Source of the DNA: Oscillospiraceae bacterium
GTDB taxonomy: Bacteria > Bacillota > Clostridia > Oscillospirales > Oscillospiraceae
Assembly: GCA_022804995.1 (NCBI GenBank)
Contig: JAAWUC010000007.1
Location: 1-37,625 of the forward strand
Direction: 5' to 3'
DNA: 37,625 bases
Part shown: positions 24,819 to 33,093 of the stretch, one piece after another
Layout: each line of letters opens with the position of its first letter
Numbering within the stretch: the first letter of the stretch is position 1
Translations under genes and position numbers: made by a program
Notes under the pieces: generated by a model
The model's database searches: none
Told to the model about the DNA's origin: nothing
What the model saw: the letters and a program-made list of their open reading frames with translations, nothing else

Positions 24819-26060
24819 ATGTGCGAAGCGACGAATTTCAAGACCATCCCCGGCGGCGTCTGTGCCCCCCTGGGCTTCCGGGCGGCGGGGCTCCATGTGG
24901 GTGTGAAAACCCACGCGGCCTGGAAGAAGGACGTGGCCCTCATCGTCTCTGAGACGCCCTGCGCCGTGGCGGCCATGTTCACCAAGAACGTGGTCCAGGC
25001 GGCCCCCATCCATGTGACCAAGGCCCATATTGCCAAGGGCAAAATCCGGGCCGTCATCGCCAACAGCGGCAACGCCAACGCCTGCGCCCCCCAGGGGGAA
25101 GAGAACGCCGAGAAGATGTGCGCGGCGGCGGCGAAGGCCATCGGCTGCAATCCCGAGGATGTGCTGGTGGCCTCCACCGGCGTCATCGGGCAGACCCTGA
25201 AGGTGGAGGTCATTGAAAACGGTGTGCCGGAGCTGTACGGCCTGCTGGAGCGGAGCGCTGAGGCCAGCGACGCCGCGGCCCACGCCATCATGACCACCGA
25301 CACCGTGAAAAAGGAGTTTGCCGGTGAGGTTGTCATCGGCGGGAAGGATGTCCATATCGGCGGCATTGCCAAGGGCAGCGGCATGATTCACCCCAATATG
25401 GGCACCATGCTCTGCTTTATCACCACCGACTGCGCCATCTCCCAGGAGATGCTCAGCGAGGCCCTCCAGGAGGTGGTCCGGACGACCTTCAACCGCATCA
25501 GCGTGGACGGGGACACCTCCACCAACGACACCTGCTGTCTTCTTGCCAACGGCCTGGCGGGGAATCCGGAGATCACGGAAAAGAACGAGGCCTACGTGGA
25601 CTTTGTCATGAAGCTCCACGAAATCTGCTACCTGCTGGCCCGGTCCATGGCCAAGGACGGCGAGGGAGCCAAGCACCTCATTACCTGCACCGTCTCCGGC
25701 GCGAAGAGCGAGGAGCAGGCGGAGACAATTTCCAAGTCCGTCATCTCCTCCACCTTGACGAAAGCGGCCATTTTCGGCTGCGACGCCAACTGGGGCCGGG
25801 TGCTGTGCGCCATGGGCTACTCCGGCGAGCAGTTCGACCCGGAGAAGGTGGACGTGACCTTCTCCTCCAGCGCCGGGGATATCCTGGTCTGCCAGAATGG
25901 CCGGGGCCTGGCCTTTGACGAGGAGCTGGCGAAAAAGATTCTCACCGAGGACGAGGTGGATATCGACATCGCCATGGCGGAGGGGGACGAGTCCTGCACC
26001 TGCTGGGGCTGCGACATCACCTACGACTATATCAAAATCAACGGGGATTACCGGACCTGA
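24819..26060 (+). CDS. argJ: Glutamate N-acetyltransferase / ornithine acetyltransferase
   Basis: Transfers the acetyl group from N-acetylornithine to glutamate, closing the cyclic arginine pathway; many homologues also use acetyl-CoA, which would supply the first step as no argA is present here. The 413-residue precursor should cleave itself before Thr196 in HPNMGTMLCF; here the residue before the Thr is Gly195, where Ala is usual. The ATG at 24819 has AGGAG 8 nt upstream and lies 11 nt after argC. Confidence 0.96.
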   Translation: MCEATNFKTIPGGVCAPLGFRAAGLHVGVKTHAAWKKDVALIVSETPCAVAAMFTKNVVQAAPIHVTKAHIAKGKIRAVIANSGNANACAPQGEENAEKMCAAAAKAIGCNPEDVLVASTGVIGQTLKVEVIENGVPELYGLLERSAEASDAAAHAIMTTDTVKKEFAGEVVIGGKDVHIGGIAKGSGMIHPNMGTMLCFITTDCAISQEMLSEALQEVVRTTFNRISVDGDTSTNDTCCLLANGLAGNPEITEKNEAYVDFVMKLHEICYLLARSMAKDGEGAKHLITCTVSGAKSEEQAETISKSVISSTLTKAAIFGCDANWGRVLCAMGYSGEQFDPEKVDVTFSSSAGDILVCQNGRGLAFDEELAKKILTEDEVDIDIAMAEGDESCTCWGCDITYDYIKINGDYRT

Positions 26061-26084
26061 CGCATGGGGAGGTCCTTGTCCGAA

Positions 26085-26627
26085 ATGACACTGGAGGAGC
26101 TGTGGGAGCTGTTCCCGATTGCGCTTTCCAGTCATAAGAGCTGCTGGGGAGACTGGTATGAAGAGGAGCGGAAGCTGCTGGCCTCTCTTTTGGGTGGAAT
26201 CGAGCCCGCCATATATCATATCGGAAGCACAGCGATTCAAGGCATCTGGGCGAAGCCCATTATTGACATCCTAGTTGAAATCCCGACAGAGACTCCACTG
26301 ACGGAGGCCAGGGCGTGTCTTGTTGACAGCGGCTATATCTGTATGTCCGAGGCGGAAGAGCGGCTGTCTTTAAACAAGGGCTACACGGAGCGGGGGTTTG
26401 CAGAGCGGGTGTTCCATATCCACCTGCGCCGTCCCGGGGACTGCGAGGAGCTGTACTTCCGGGACTATATGAACGACCATCCTGAGCTGGCCGAAGAATA
26501 TGAGCGGCTGAAGCTCTCTCTTTGGAAGCGCTATGAACACAACCGGGACGCCTATACAGCGGCCAAAAGCGGCTTTGTGGAGCGGTATACCAGAGCCGCC
26601 AAGGCAGAATACGGGAAGAGACGCTGA
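26085..26627 (+). CDS. GrpB-family (UPF0157) nucleotidyltransferase-like protein
   Basis: A 180-residue protein of the GrpB/UPF0157 family, which has a nucleotidyltransferase-like fold and unknown role. Marks: LEELWELFPI start, HIGSTA (45-50), KPIIDILVEI (57-66, Asp61), and FRDYMNDHPELAEEYERLK. It lies between argJ and argB, where no arginine function is expected. Its base composition is noticeably more AT-rich than its neighbours and it is followed by a dispersed repeat, suggesting later insertion. Start: ATG at 26085 fits the family; ATG at 26064, only 3 nt after argJ, is an alternative. GGGGAGG lies 12 nt before 26085. Confidence 0.88.
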   Translation: MTLEELWELFPIALSSHKSCWGDWYEEERKLLASLLGGIEPAIYHIGSTAIQGIWAKPIIDILVEIPTETPLTEARACLVDSGYICMSEAEERLSLNKGYTERGFAERVFHIHLRRPGDCEELYFRDYMNDHPELAEEYERLKLSLWKRYEHNRDAYTAAKSGFVERYTRAAKAEYGKRR

Positions 26628-26652
26628 GCGCGCTCGTACCTGCCGCCCCAGA

Positions 26653-26721
26653 GGCAAAACGGAGTTTTGCCGCAAAAGTTTTTCTTTTTGATACTTTTTC
26701 TTTTAAAAAAAGAAAAAGTAT
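26653..26721 (+). repeat. Dispersed two-stem repeat, copy 1
   Basis: First stem GGCAAAAC / GTTTTGCC (26653-26660, 26664-26671) with a GGA loop, then GCAAAAG and a T/C-rich tract, then a perfect 14-bp stem (26691-26704 with 26708-26721) with an AAA loop. A related element lies at 37571-37625. It separates the grpB-like gene from argB and ends about 15 nt before the argB ribosome site; it may stall or terminate transcription. Confidence 0.8.
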
Positions 26722-26745
26722 GTATGCCGAATAAGGAGGCGCACT

Positions 26746-27609
26746 ATGAATCTTTCACACAGCGACAGGGCCCAGGTGCTGGTGGAGGCCCTGCCCTATA
26801 TCCAGCGGTACTACGGAAAGACCATCGTTGTCAAGTACGGCGGCAACGCCATGGTCTCCGACGAGCTGCGCAAGGCGGTTATCAGCGATATTATTCTCCT
26901 CAAGCTGGTGGGCATCAATGTGGTGGTGGTCCACGGCGGTGGGCCGGAGATCAATGAGCTGCTGGAGAAAACCGGCAAGGAGAGCCGCTTTGTCAACGGC
27001 CTGCGCTATACCGACGAGGAAACCATGGAGATCGTCCAGATGGTTCTGTGCGGGAAGGTGAACAAGAATCTGGTGGCCACCATCAACCGGGCCGGGGGGA
27101 GCGCCGTGGGCCTGTGCGGACTGGACGGCGGAATGATCCGGGCTGTGCGCAAGACAGCGGACGGCGTGGACTACGGCCTGGTGGGCGAAATCGTCTCCGT
27201 GGAGCCCAAGGCCATTCTGGACGCCATCCGGGACGGGTTTATCCCGGTGATCTCTACCGTGGCCCAGGGCGAGGACGCGGAAACCAGCTACAACATCAAC
27301 GCCGACACCGCCGCCGCGAAAATTGCCGTGGCCTTGGGGGCGGAGAAGCTGATTCTGCTGACAGACATCCGGGGCCTGCTCCGGGACCGGAGCGACGAGG
27401 GGACCCTCATCTCCCAGGTCCGCCTGCCGGAAGTGCCGGTGCTGGTCAAGGACGGGGTGATCTCCGGCGGCATGATCCCCAAGGTGGACTGCTGCGTGGA
27501 CGCCGTGCGCAACGGAGTCAAGCGCACCCATATTCTCGATGGGCGGATTCCCCATTCCATTCTGATCGAGGTCCTCTCCCACGCCGGGATTGGAACGATG
27601 ATCTACTAA
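26746..27609 (+). CDS. argB: Acetylglutamate kinase
   Basis: Phosphorylates N-acetylglutamate with ATP, the committed step. The 287-residue amino-acid-kinase fold has VVKYGGNAM (residues ~24-32), HGGGPEIN and the GVISGGMIPKV block. The N-terminal helix before the first strand (about 22 residues) is the feature of hexameric, arginine-inhibited enzymes, as expected in a cyclic (ArgJ) pathway; inhibition is inferred. AAGGAGG lies 6 nt before the ATG. Confidence 0.97.
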   Translation: MNLSHSDRAQVLVEALPYIQRYYGKTIVVKYGGNAMVSDELRKAVISDIILLKLVGINVVVVHGGGPEINELLEKTGKESRFVNGLRYTDEETMEIVQMVLCGKVNKNLVATINRAGGSAVGLCGLDGGMIRAVRKTADGVDYGLVGEIVSVEPKAILDAIRDGFIPVISTVAQGEDAETSYNINADTAAAKIAVALGAEKLILLTDIRGLLRDRSDEGTLISQVRLPEVPVLVKDGVISGGMIPKVDCCVDAVRNGVKRTHILDGRIPHSILIEVLSHAGIGTMIY

Positions 27610-27625
27610 GAATTGAGGTTTTGTG

Positions 27626-28804
27626 ATGAATTTTCCTGAGATCAAGTCGCTGGACGAATCCTACGTGCTCCAGACCTACGGCCGCAATCAGATAGCCATT
27701 GACCGCGGCAGGGGCGCCACCCTCTGGGACACCGAGGGAAAGGAGTATATCGACTTCACCTCCGGCATCGGCGTGTGCTCCCTGGGCTATGCCAACGAGG
27801 CGTGGGCCAAGGCCATCTACGATCAGGCCATGAAGGTGGGACATATCTCCAACCTCTTCTATACCGAGCCCTACGCCAGGCTGGCCTCCAAGCTGGTCCC
27901 GGCGGCGGGCATGGCGGCGGCTTTCTTCGGCAATTCCGGCGCGGAGGCCAACGAGGGCATGATTAAGCTGGCCCGGAAGTACTCCTTTGAGAAGTACGGC
28001 AAGGGCCGGGCCACCATCATCACCCTGAAAAATTCCTTCCATGGCCGGACGATCACCACCCTGAAGGCCACCGGCCAGGACCATTTTCACGAGTATTTCT
28101 TCCCCTTTACCGAGGGCTTCCGCTATGCCGAGGCCAATAACATGGACAGCCTTATGGCTGAGGCCGACGGCGACGTGTGCGCCGTGATGATGGAGCTCAT
28201 CCAGGGCGAGGGCGGTGTCAACCCCCTCCAGAGGGAGTACGTCCAGAGCGTGGCAAAGCTGTGCAGGGAGAAGGACTGGCTGCTGCTCATCGACGAGGTG
28301 CAGACAGGTATTGGCCGGACGGGAACGCTCTTTGCTTTCCAGCAGTTTGATATTGAGCCGGACGTGGTGACGTTCGCCAAGGGGATCGCGGGGGGCCTGC
28401 CCTTCGGCGGCTTCCTGGTCAACGAGAAGTGCCGGAACGTCCTGCGCGCCGGGGACCACGGGAGCACCTTCGGCGGGAACCCCATGTCCGCCGCCGCGGC
28501 CAACGTGGTGATGGATGCCCTGACACCGGAGTTCCTGGCGGAGGTCCGGGAGAAGGGCGGCTACCTCCGCAAGGGCATCGCGGCGCTGAACAGCCCCTGC
28601 GTCTCCGGTATCCGGGGCATGGGCCTGATGATCGGCGTGGGTGTCCAGGGGATGACCCATAAGGAGCTGAAGGACAGGCTGATGGCGGAGGGGCTCCTCT
28701 GCCTGACGGCGGGGAAGGACACCCTGCGGCTGCTGCCGCCCCTGGTGATCACAAAAGAGGAGATCGACAAAGGCCTGGCTGTCATGGCAAAGGTCATGAA
28801 ATAA
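27626..28804 (+). CDS. argD: Acetylornithine aminotransferase
   Basis: PLP enzyme converting N-acetylglutamate semialdehyde and glutamate to N-acetylornithine. 392 residues, class-III aminotransferase. Marks: FTSGIGVCSLGYAN, FFGNSGAEANEGMIKLARKY, LLIDEVQTGIGRTG and the PLP-lysine region TFAKGIAGGLPFGG. The GTG at 27623 is an alternative start; the ATG at 27626 has GAGG about 8 nt upstream. It lies 16 nt after argB. Confidence 0.97.
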   Translation: MNFPEIKSLDESYVLQTYGRNQIAIDRGRGATLWDTEGKEYIDFTSGIGVCSLGYANEAWAKAIYDQAMKVGHISNLFYTEPYARLASKLVPAAGMAAAFFGNSGAEANEGMIKLARKYSFEKYGKGRATIITLKNSFHGRTITTLKATGQDHFHEYFFPFTEGFRYAEANNMDSLMAEADGDVCAVMMELIQGEGGVNPLQREYVQSVAKLCREKDWLLLIDEVQTGIGRTGTLFAFQQFDIEPDVVTFAKGIAGGLPFGGFLVNEKCRNVLRAGDHGSTFGGNPMSAAAANVVMDALTPEFLAEVREKGGYLRKGIAALNSPCVSGIRGMGLMIGVGVQGMTHKELKDRLMAEGLLCLTAGKDTLRLLPPLVITKEEIDKGLAVMAKVMK

Positions 28805-28820
28805 GAGAAAGAGAGAGAAG

Positions 28821-29738
28821 ATGATGAACAACAAACACCTTTTAAAGCTGCTGGATTTGAGCCGGGAGGAGATCCGTGAGATCCTGGATCTGGCGGACCA
28901 GCTGAAATACGACCAGAAGCACGGCATCCCCCACGAGCTCCTCAAGGGAAAAACCCTGGCGATGATCTTCAGCAAGAACTCCACCCGGACCCGGGTGTCC
29001 TTTGAGGTGGGCATGTTCCAGCTGGGGGGCCACGCCCTGTTTCTCTCCAACGCGGTCAGCCAGATTGGCCGGGGCGAGCCGGTCCAGGACACCGCCCGGG
29101 TCCTCAGCCGCTACTGCGACGGTATTATGATCCGGACCTTCGAGCAGCAGGAGGTGGAGGATCTGGCGAAATATGGATCCATCCCGGTCATCAACGGCCT
29201 CACCGACTTCTGCCACCCCTGTCAGGTGCTGGCGGATCTCATGACCATCCGGGAGCACAAGGCCAAGCTGGAGGGCCTGAAGATCTGCTACATCGGGGAC
29301 GGCAACAACATGGCAAACTCCATCATCGCCGGCGGGCTCAAGTGCGGCATGGACGTGGCCGTGGCCAGCCCCAGCGGCTATCAGCCCGACCAGCAGGTGA
29401 AGGACTTCGCCGCCTCCGTCACGAACGCTAAATTTGTGCTCACCAGCGATCCTGCGGAGGCCGCCCGGGACGCGGACGTGATCTTCACCGACGTCTGGGC
29501 CTCCATGGGCCAGGAGCAGGAGAAGGCGGAGCGGGAGCGTGCGTTCGCGGGCTACCAGGTGAACGGCAAGCTCATGGCTCTTGCCAAGCCGGACTGCATG
29601 GTCCAGCACTGCCTCCCCGCCCACCGGGGGGAGGAGATCACCGAGGAGGTCTTCGAGGCCCACGCCGGGGAGATCTTCGACGAGGCGGAGAACCGCCTCC
29701 ACGCCCAGAAGGCCGTTATGGCCCTGCTGATGAAATAA
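28821..29738 (+). CDS. argF: Ornithine carbamoyltransferase
   Basis: Makes citrulline from ornithine and carbamoyl phosphate. The 305-residue length is typical. The carbamoyl-phosphate loop is KNSTRTRVSFE (about residues 52-62), the ornithine side has the FCHPCQVLAD block, and HCLPAHRGEE is near the C-terminus. The start is 28821 or the next codon, with a weak purine-rich ribosome site. It lies 16 nt after argD and closes the operon before a strong terminator. Confidence 0.97.
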   Translation: MMNNKHLLKLLDLSREEIREILDLADQLKYDQKHGIPHELLKGKTLAMIFSKNSTRTRVSFEVGMFQLGGHALFLSNAVSQIGRGEPVQDTARVLSRYCDGIMIRTFEQQEVEDLAKYGSIPVINGLTDFCHPCQVLADLMTIREHKAKLEGLKICYIGDGNNMANSIIAGGLKCGMDVAVASPSGYQPDQQVKDFAASVTNAKFVLTSDPAEAARDADVIFTDVWASMGQEQEKAERERAFAGYQVNGKLMALAKPDCMVQHCLPAHRGEEITEEVFEAHAGEIFDEAENRLHAQKAVMALLMK

Positions 29739-29744
29739 ACGGAC

Positions 29745-29779
29745 AAAAAACCGCCCCTGGAGAACCAGGGGCGGTTTTT
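29745..29779. terminator. Bidirectional terminator, argF / spoIIM
   Basis: A perfect 10-bp stem (29751-29760 with 29765-29774), 4-nt loop, flanked by six A on the left and five T on the right, so it works on both strands for the convergent operons. Confidence 0.9.
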
Positions 29780-29814
29780 GTAGGGGAAAATATCCGGCGA
29801 AGGCGCCTGCGCCC

Positions 29815-30441
29815 TCACCGCAGGAAAAACGACATCACAACCGGGGTAACATAAGCCTCCAGAACTGCGGCGGCGGCAATCATGGGCAGCACCAGCAGAA
29901 GCATTACCCGCAGCAGATCGCCCAGCAGCTCCGCCAGGGGCTCCGCGCGCCTGCTGCCGGTCACGATGCGGCACATGTTCCGGCACAGACACACCCCGCA
30001 GGCTGCGGACATCACAAGCGCCGGTATCTCAAAAATCCCGTGGGGCAGAATCCCGGCCAGATAAGCCGTCAGGCTCATCCCCCGCTGCTGGACCCAGAGG
30101 CCCATCATACCCAGCAGGCACCCGTTGGACGCCAGGGTCAGCAGCGGCAGAAACAGAAACGGAACAAACCCCATCGCCACCGGGAACAGCACCGCCTGCC
30201 AGTTGTTGGCCAGCAGGCCCAGGGGGGACAGGTTCCCGGCGCTGTCCGCGACGCCGGAGGACTCTATGACCATCATAAACTGCTTGACAATCTGGTCCAC
30301 CGCCTGCGGGTTTGCCGCTGCCGCCGCCCAGCCCAGAGCCGCCGCCGCTGCCATGCCCATGCCGCACCACCGGACGATCCGCCGGTAGTCCGTCTCCAAA
30401 AATTCCGCCAGCAGCCGGACCTGCTCTTGAAGAAACTCCAT
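29815..30441 (-). CDS. spoIIM: Stage II sporulation protein M family membrane protein
   Basis: A 208-residue integral membrane protein with about five helices and the SpoIIM (DUF95) block GILPHGIFEIPALVMSAACG. In Bacillus SpoIIM, with SpoIID and SpoIIP, degrades septal peptidoglycan during engulfment; wider family members also exist, so the sporulation role is likely but not certain. The ATG at 30441 shares one base with the gltX stop (TGATG), implying re-initiation by ribosomes finishing gltX. The open frame back to 30480 is unsupported. Confidence 0.85.
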   Translation of the reverse strand: MEFLQEQVRLLAEFLETDYRRIVRWCGMGMAAAAALGWAAAAANPQAVDQIVKQFMMVIESSGVADSAGNLSPLGLLANNWQAVLFPVAMGFVPFLFLPLLTLASNGCLLGMMGLWVQQRGMSLTAYLAGILPHGIFEIPALVMSAACGVCLCRNMCRIVTGSRRAEPLAELLGDLLRVMLLLVLPMIAAAAVLEAYVTPVVMSFFLR

Positions 30442-31925
30442 CACAGCAGCTCCAGTCCCACCTTCAGCCGCCGCAGGCACTCGTCACGGCCAAGGATCTG
30501 GCAAATTTCCACCGCGCCGCCGGGCGTCACCGCCTGCCCAGCCGCCGCGATGCGCACCGGCCACATGAGGGTGGCGTTTTTGACCTCCAGCTTGGCCGCC
30601 AGGTCCATAAGACAGCTGTGGATGGACTCCTGGGTCCAGTCCGCAAGCTCCTCCAGGGCGGGGACGGCGGACTCCAGCATCCGCTTGGACACCTCCTCGT
30701 TGGTCTTGGACTTCTTGTTGGTGAAGAGGTCCTTCTCATAGTGCGGCAGAGTCTCGAAGAAGGCCACCTTCTCCGGGATCTCCGTCAGCCTTTCGCACCG
30801 GGCCTGGAGCAGGGCCGCGATGGCCCTTGTATCCAGCGCCGGATTGTTTACCGTCCGGCGGATATAGGGCTCCGCCGCGGCGTGGAACGCCTCGGGGCTC
30901 ATGGCCCGCAGGTACAGGGCGTTGAAGTGGGTCAGCTTCTCGATATCGAAGATAGCCGGGGACTTGGAGATGCCCGCGATGTCGAAGATCTCCGCCAGCT
31001 CCGCCAGGGAGAACACCTCCCGCTCCGCCTGCTCCCCCCGGGGGCTCCAGCCCAGGAGGGCGACGTAGTTGAGAATCGCCTCGGTGAGATACCCCTGGGC
31101 CTTCAGGTCCTCGTAGGAGGGGTCGCCGTGGCGCTTGGACATCTTGTTGTGCTGGTCCCGCATGACGGGGGAGCAGTGGACGTAGGTGGGCACCTCCCAG
31201 CCGAAGGCGTGGTAGAGCAGGTCGTACTTGGGGGCGGAGGAGAGATACTCGCTGCCCCGGACCACGTGGGTGATGCCCATGAGGTGGTCGTCGATGACGT
31301 TGGCGAAGTTGTAGGTGGGCAGTCCGTCTCGCTTGAGGAGCACTTGGTCATCCAGGGCGCTGTTCTCCACAGTGATATCGCCGAAGATGGCGTCGTGGAA
31401 GGTGGTGGTCCCGCCCTCGGGGATTCTCTGGCGGATGACATAGGGCTCCCCGGCCTCCACCCTGGCCCGGGCCTCCTCCAGGGACAAGGAGCGGCAGGGG
31501 TCGGCGGCCCGGTTAAAGTCCCCGGCGTCCTCCTCGCTCTCAGTCTTCTCGCAGAAGCAGTAGTAGGCGTGGCCCCGCTCCACCAGGAGATGGGCGTACT
31601 TGCCGTAGGTGTCCCGGCGCTCCGACTGGATATAGGGGGCCACCGGTCCGCCCACGTCCGGGCCCTCGTCGTGGGTGAGGCCGCACTCGGCCATGGTCCG
31701 GTAGATCACGTCCGTGGCGCCCTCCACCAGGCGGCCCTGGTCCGTGTCCTCAATGCGCAGGATGAAGGTGCCGCCGCCGTGCCGGGCGATGAGCCAGGTG
31801 TACAGGGCTGTGCGCAGGTTGCCCACATGCATATAGCCCGTGGGGGAGGGGGCGAAGCGGGTGCGGATTTTACCCCGGGGGATCTTTGCCTCCATCTCGT
31901 CAAAATAGCTCATATCCATCGCCAT
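30441..31925 (-). CDS. gltX: Glutamyl-tRNA synthetase
   Basis: Charges tRNA with glutamate. The 494-residue class-I enzyme has a HIGH-type motif in PSPTGYMHVGN (HVGN at 33-36) and KMSKR (261-265). AAGGAG lies about 9 nt before the ATG. It is the third gene of a minus operon with two acetyltransferases upstream and spoIIM downstream. No T-box leader is visible. Such an enzyme may be discriminating or non-discriminating; sequence reading alone does not tell. Confidence 0.97.
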   Translation of the reverse strand: MAMDMSYFDEMEAKIPRGKIRTRFAPSPTGYMHVGNLRTALYTWLIARHGGGTFILRIEDTDQGRLVEGATDVIYRTMAECGLTHDEGPDVGGPVAPYIQSERRDTYGKYAHLLVERGHAYYCFCEKTESEEDAGDFNRAADPCRSLSLEEARARVEAGEPYVIRQRIPEGGTTTFHDAIFGDITVENSALDDQVLLKRDGLPTYNFANVIDDHLMGITHVVRGSEYLSSAPKYDLLYHAFGWEVPTYVHCSPVMRDQHNKMSKRHGDPSYEDLKAQGYLTEAILNYVALLGWSPRGEQAEREVFSLAELAEIFDIAGISKSPAIFDIEKLTHFNALYLRAMSPEAFHAAAEPYIRRTVNNPALDTRAIAALLQARCERLTEIPEKVAFFETLPHYEKDLFTNKKSKTNEEVSKRMLESAVPALEELADWTQESIHSCLMDLAAKLEVKNATLMWPVRIAAAGQAVTPGGAVEICQILGRDECLRRLKVGLELL

Positions 31926-31943
31926 ATTGGAATTCTCCTTTTA

Positions 31944-32426
31944 TCATTTGTTTCGTTCATACCGGTAATAGCGGGATTCTCTCCCGTCCTCTGCAAATAC
32001 TTCTTCCAGTTGAAAGCCGTTTTTCTCCAGCACGCGGACAGACCCGGCGTTGGAAGCATAGGTAAACGCCCCAATTCGCTCAAAGCCGAACCGCTCCCGC
32101 AGCTCCGCCAGAAACAGCTCCAGGGCCTTCGCCGCGGCGCCCCGGCCCCATAGCTCCCGCTCAAAAACGCAGTAGCTGACCATAGCCTGGGGGTCGTTCT
32201 CCGGGCCCATCGCATAGCACCAGATATCCCCCACATAGCGGCCGTCGGCATAGATGGTCCGGCCAAAGCTCCTCGCCCCGGGCTCCAGGGTTTTCCGGTA
32301 GTCCGCCAGCGCCTCCTCCAGGGTCTGTGCCCTCTGGGGGAGGTTTTTTTGTATCTCCGGGTTCCTGGTCCGCCGGAAATAGGTCTCCACGGTCTCCGCC
32401 GTGCGCTCCCCCAAGGCGATCAGCAT
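31944..32426 (-). CDS. GNAT-family acetyltransferase 1
   Basis: A 160-residue GNAT acetyltransferase. The acetyl-CoA loop is ELWGRGAAAKAL, followed by the typical YASNAGSVRVLEKNGF block near the C-terminus. Substrate unknown. The start at 32426 is chosen for AGGAGGG 7 nt upstream; two in-frame upstream ATGs lack this. It overlaps GNAT 2 by 7 nt, so the two are coupled. Confidence 0.88.
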   Translation of the reverse strand: MLIALGERTAETVETYFRRTRNPEIQKNLPQRAQTLEEALADYRKTLEPGARSFGRTIYADGRYVGDIWCYAMGPENDPQAMVSYCVFERELWGRGAAAKALELFLAELRERFGFERIGAFTYASNAGSVRVLEKNGFQLEEVFAEDGRESRYYRYERNK

Positions 32427-32941
32427 TCCCATTCCCTCCTGGCGCAAAACACCAGATGGGGCATGTCCATGTTGTAGTAGCGCTTGACGAAGGAGCCCCG
32501 CAGGGCCATGCCGTTGCGCAGGGCCACCCGCTGGGAGGCAAAATTCGTGTCCCGGATGATGGAGAAGACCTCCCGGGCCCCCAGAACCTCAAAGGCGTAT
32601 TTCTTGCAGGCCCTAGCCGCCTCTGTAGCATAGCCCCGGCCCCAGCGGTCCCGGCGGAGGTGATAGCCGATCTCCAGCACCTGCCGCCCGCTCCAGTCCT
32701 GCCAGGTCAGGCCGCACTGGCCCACCAGCGCCCCGCTGTCCCGCTCCATGACCGCCCACAGGCCGAAGCCGTCCCGGGCGTACCGCTCCAGCTGCCGATC
32801 CAGCCACGCCTGGGCCTCCACATTGGAAAAGGCGTGCTCATAGGCGTACATCACCAGGGGATCCTGAAGCATTCCGCACAGATCCCGCAGATCCGCCCGC
32901 TCCATCTCCCGCAGGTAAAGCCTCTCCGTCTCTAAAATCAT
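32420..32941 (-). CDS. RimJ/RimL-type GNAT acetyltransferase 2
   Basis: A 173-residue GNAT protein beginning ILETERLYLREM, the usual opening of RimJ/RimL-like N-acetyltransferases, with the acetyl-CoA loop RRDRWGRGYATEAARA and the NFASQRVALRNGM block. It may acetylate a protein N-terminus or a small molecule. First gene of the operon with gltX and spoIIM. Start at 32941 has GGAGG 7 nt upstream. Confidence 0.9.
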   Translation of the reverse strand: MILETERLYLREMERADLRDLCGMLQDPLVMYAYEHAFSNVEAQAWLDRQLERYARDGFGLWAVMERDSGALVGQCGLTWQDWSGRQVLEIGYHLRRDRWGRGYATEAARACKKYAFEVLGAREVFSIIRDTNFASQRVALRNGMALRGSFVKRYYNMDMPHLVFCARREWEC

Positions 32942-32971
32942 TCCCACGCCTCCCATTCAAAAGATTCCTGC

Positions 32972-33002
32972 CTATTGTACAATAGTTTCCCTGCTGTTGC
33001 AA
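32972..33002 (-). promoter_or_regulatory. Promoter and 14-bp palindrome of the gltX operon
   Basis: TTGCAA (33002-32997), 17 nt, TACAAT (32979-32974). The -10 lies within the perfect palindrome CTATTGTACAATAG (32972-32985), a candidate operator. Confidence 0.75.
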
Positions 33003-33054
33003 GGAGATTTTTCCTTCCTTCCCGGTTTCGACAGAAAGGACAGCCGGGACCTCC

Positions 33055-33060
33055 TATAAT
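33055..33060 (+). promoter_or_regulatory. -10-like TATAAT before spoIIAA
   Basis: A perfect TATAAT lies 33 nt before spoIIAA, but no good sigma-A -35 is at the right distance. AAGGACA at 33036-33042 is reminiscent of a SigH -35 (AGGA core), the sigma used for spoIIA in Bacillus; neither assignment is firm. Confidence 0.35.
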
Positions 33061-33093
33061 AAACAGCAGAAACAGGGAAAAAGGAGACAAGCC

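Noticed and set aside
24573-26240. 555-codon minus ORF opposite argC/argJ, and similar long antisense ORFs at 13617-15080, 16150-17700 and 27518-29092
   Set aside because: All mirror strongly supported genes and lack motifs, starts and promoters.
26653-26721. Insertion-sequence ends
   Set aside because: No transposase nearby and no target duplication seen; a small non-coding repeat fits better.
30312-32153. 613-codon plus-strand ORF opposite gltX and spoIIM
   Set aside because: Gly/Leu/Val/His-rich antisense shadow of gltX, common in GC-rich genes; no ribosome site or family motif.
32942-33093. T-box or other tRNA-sensing leader for gltX or spoIIAA
   Set aside because: No T-box sequence or long leader; gltX is third in its operon and the leader region is too short.
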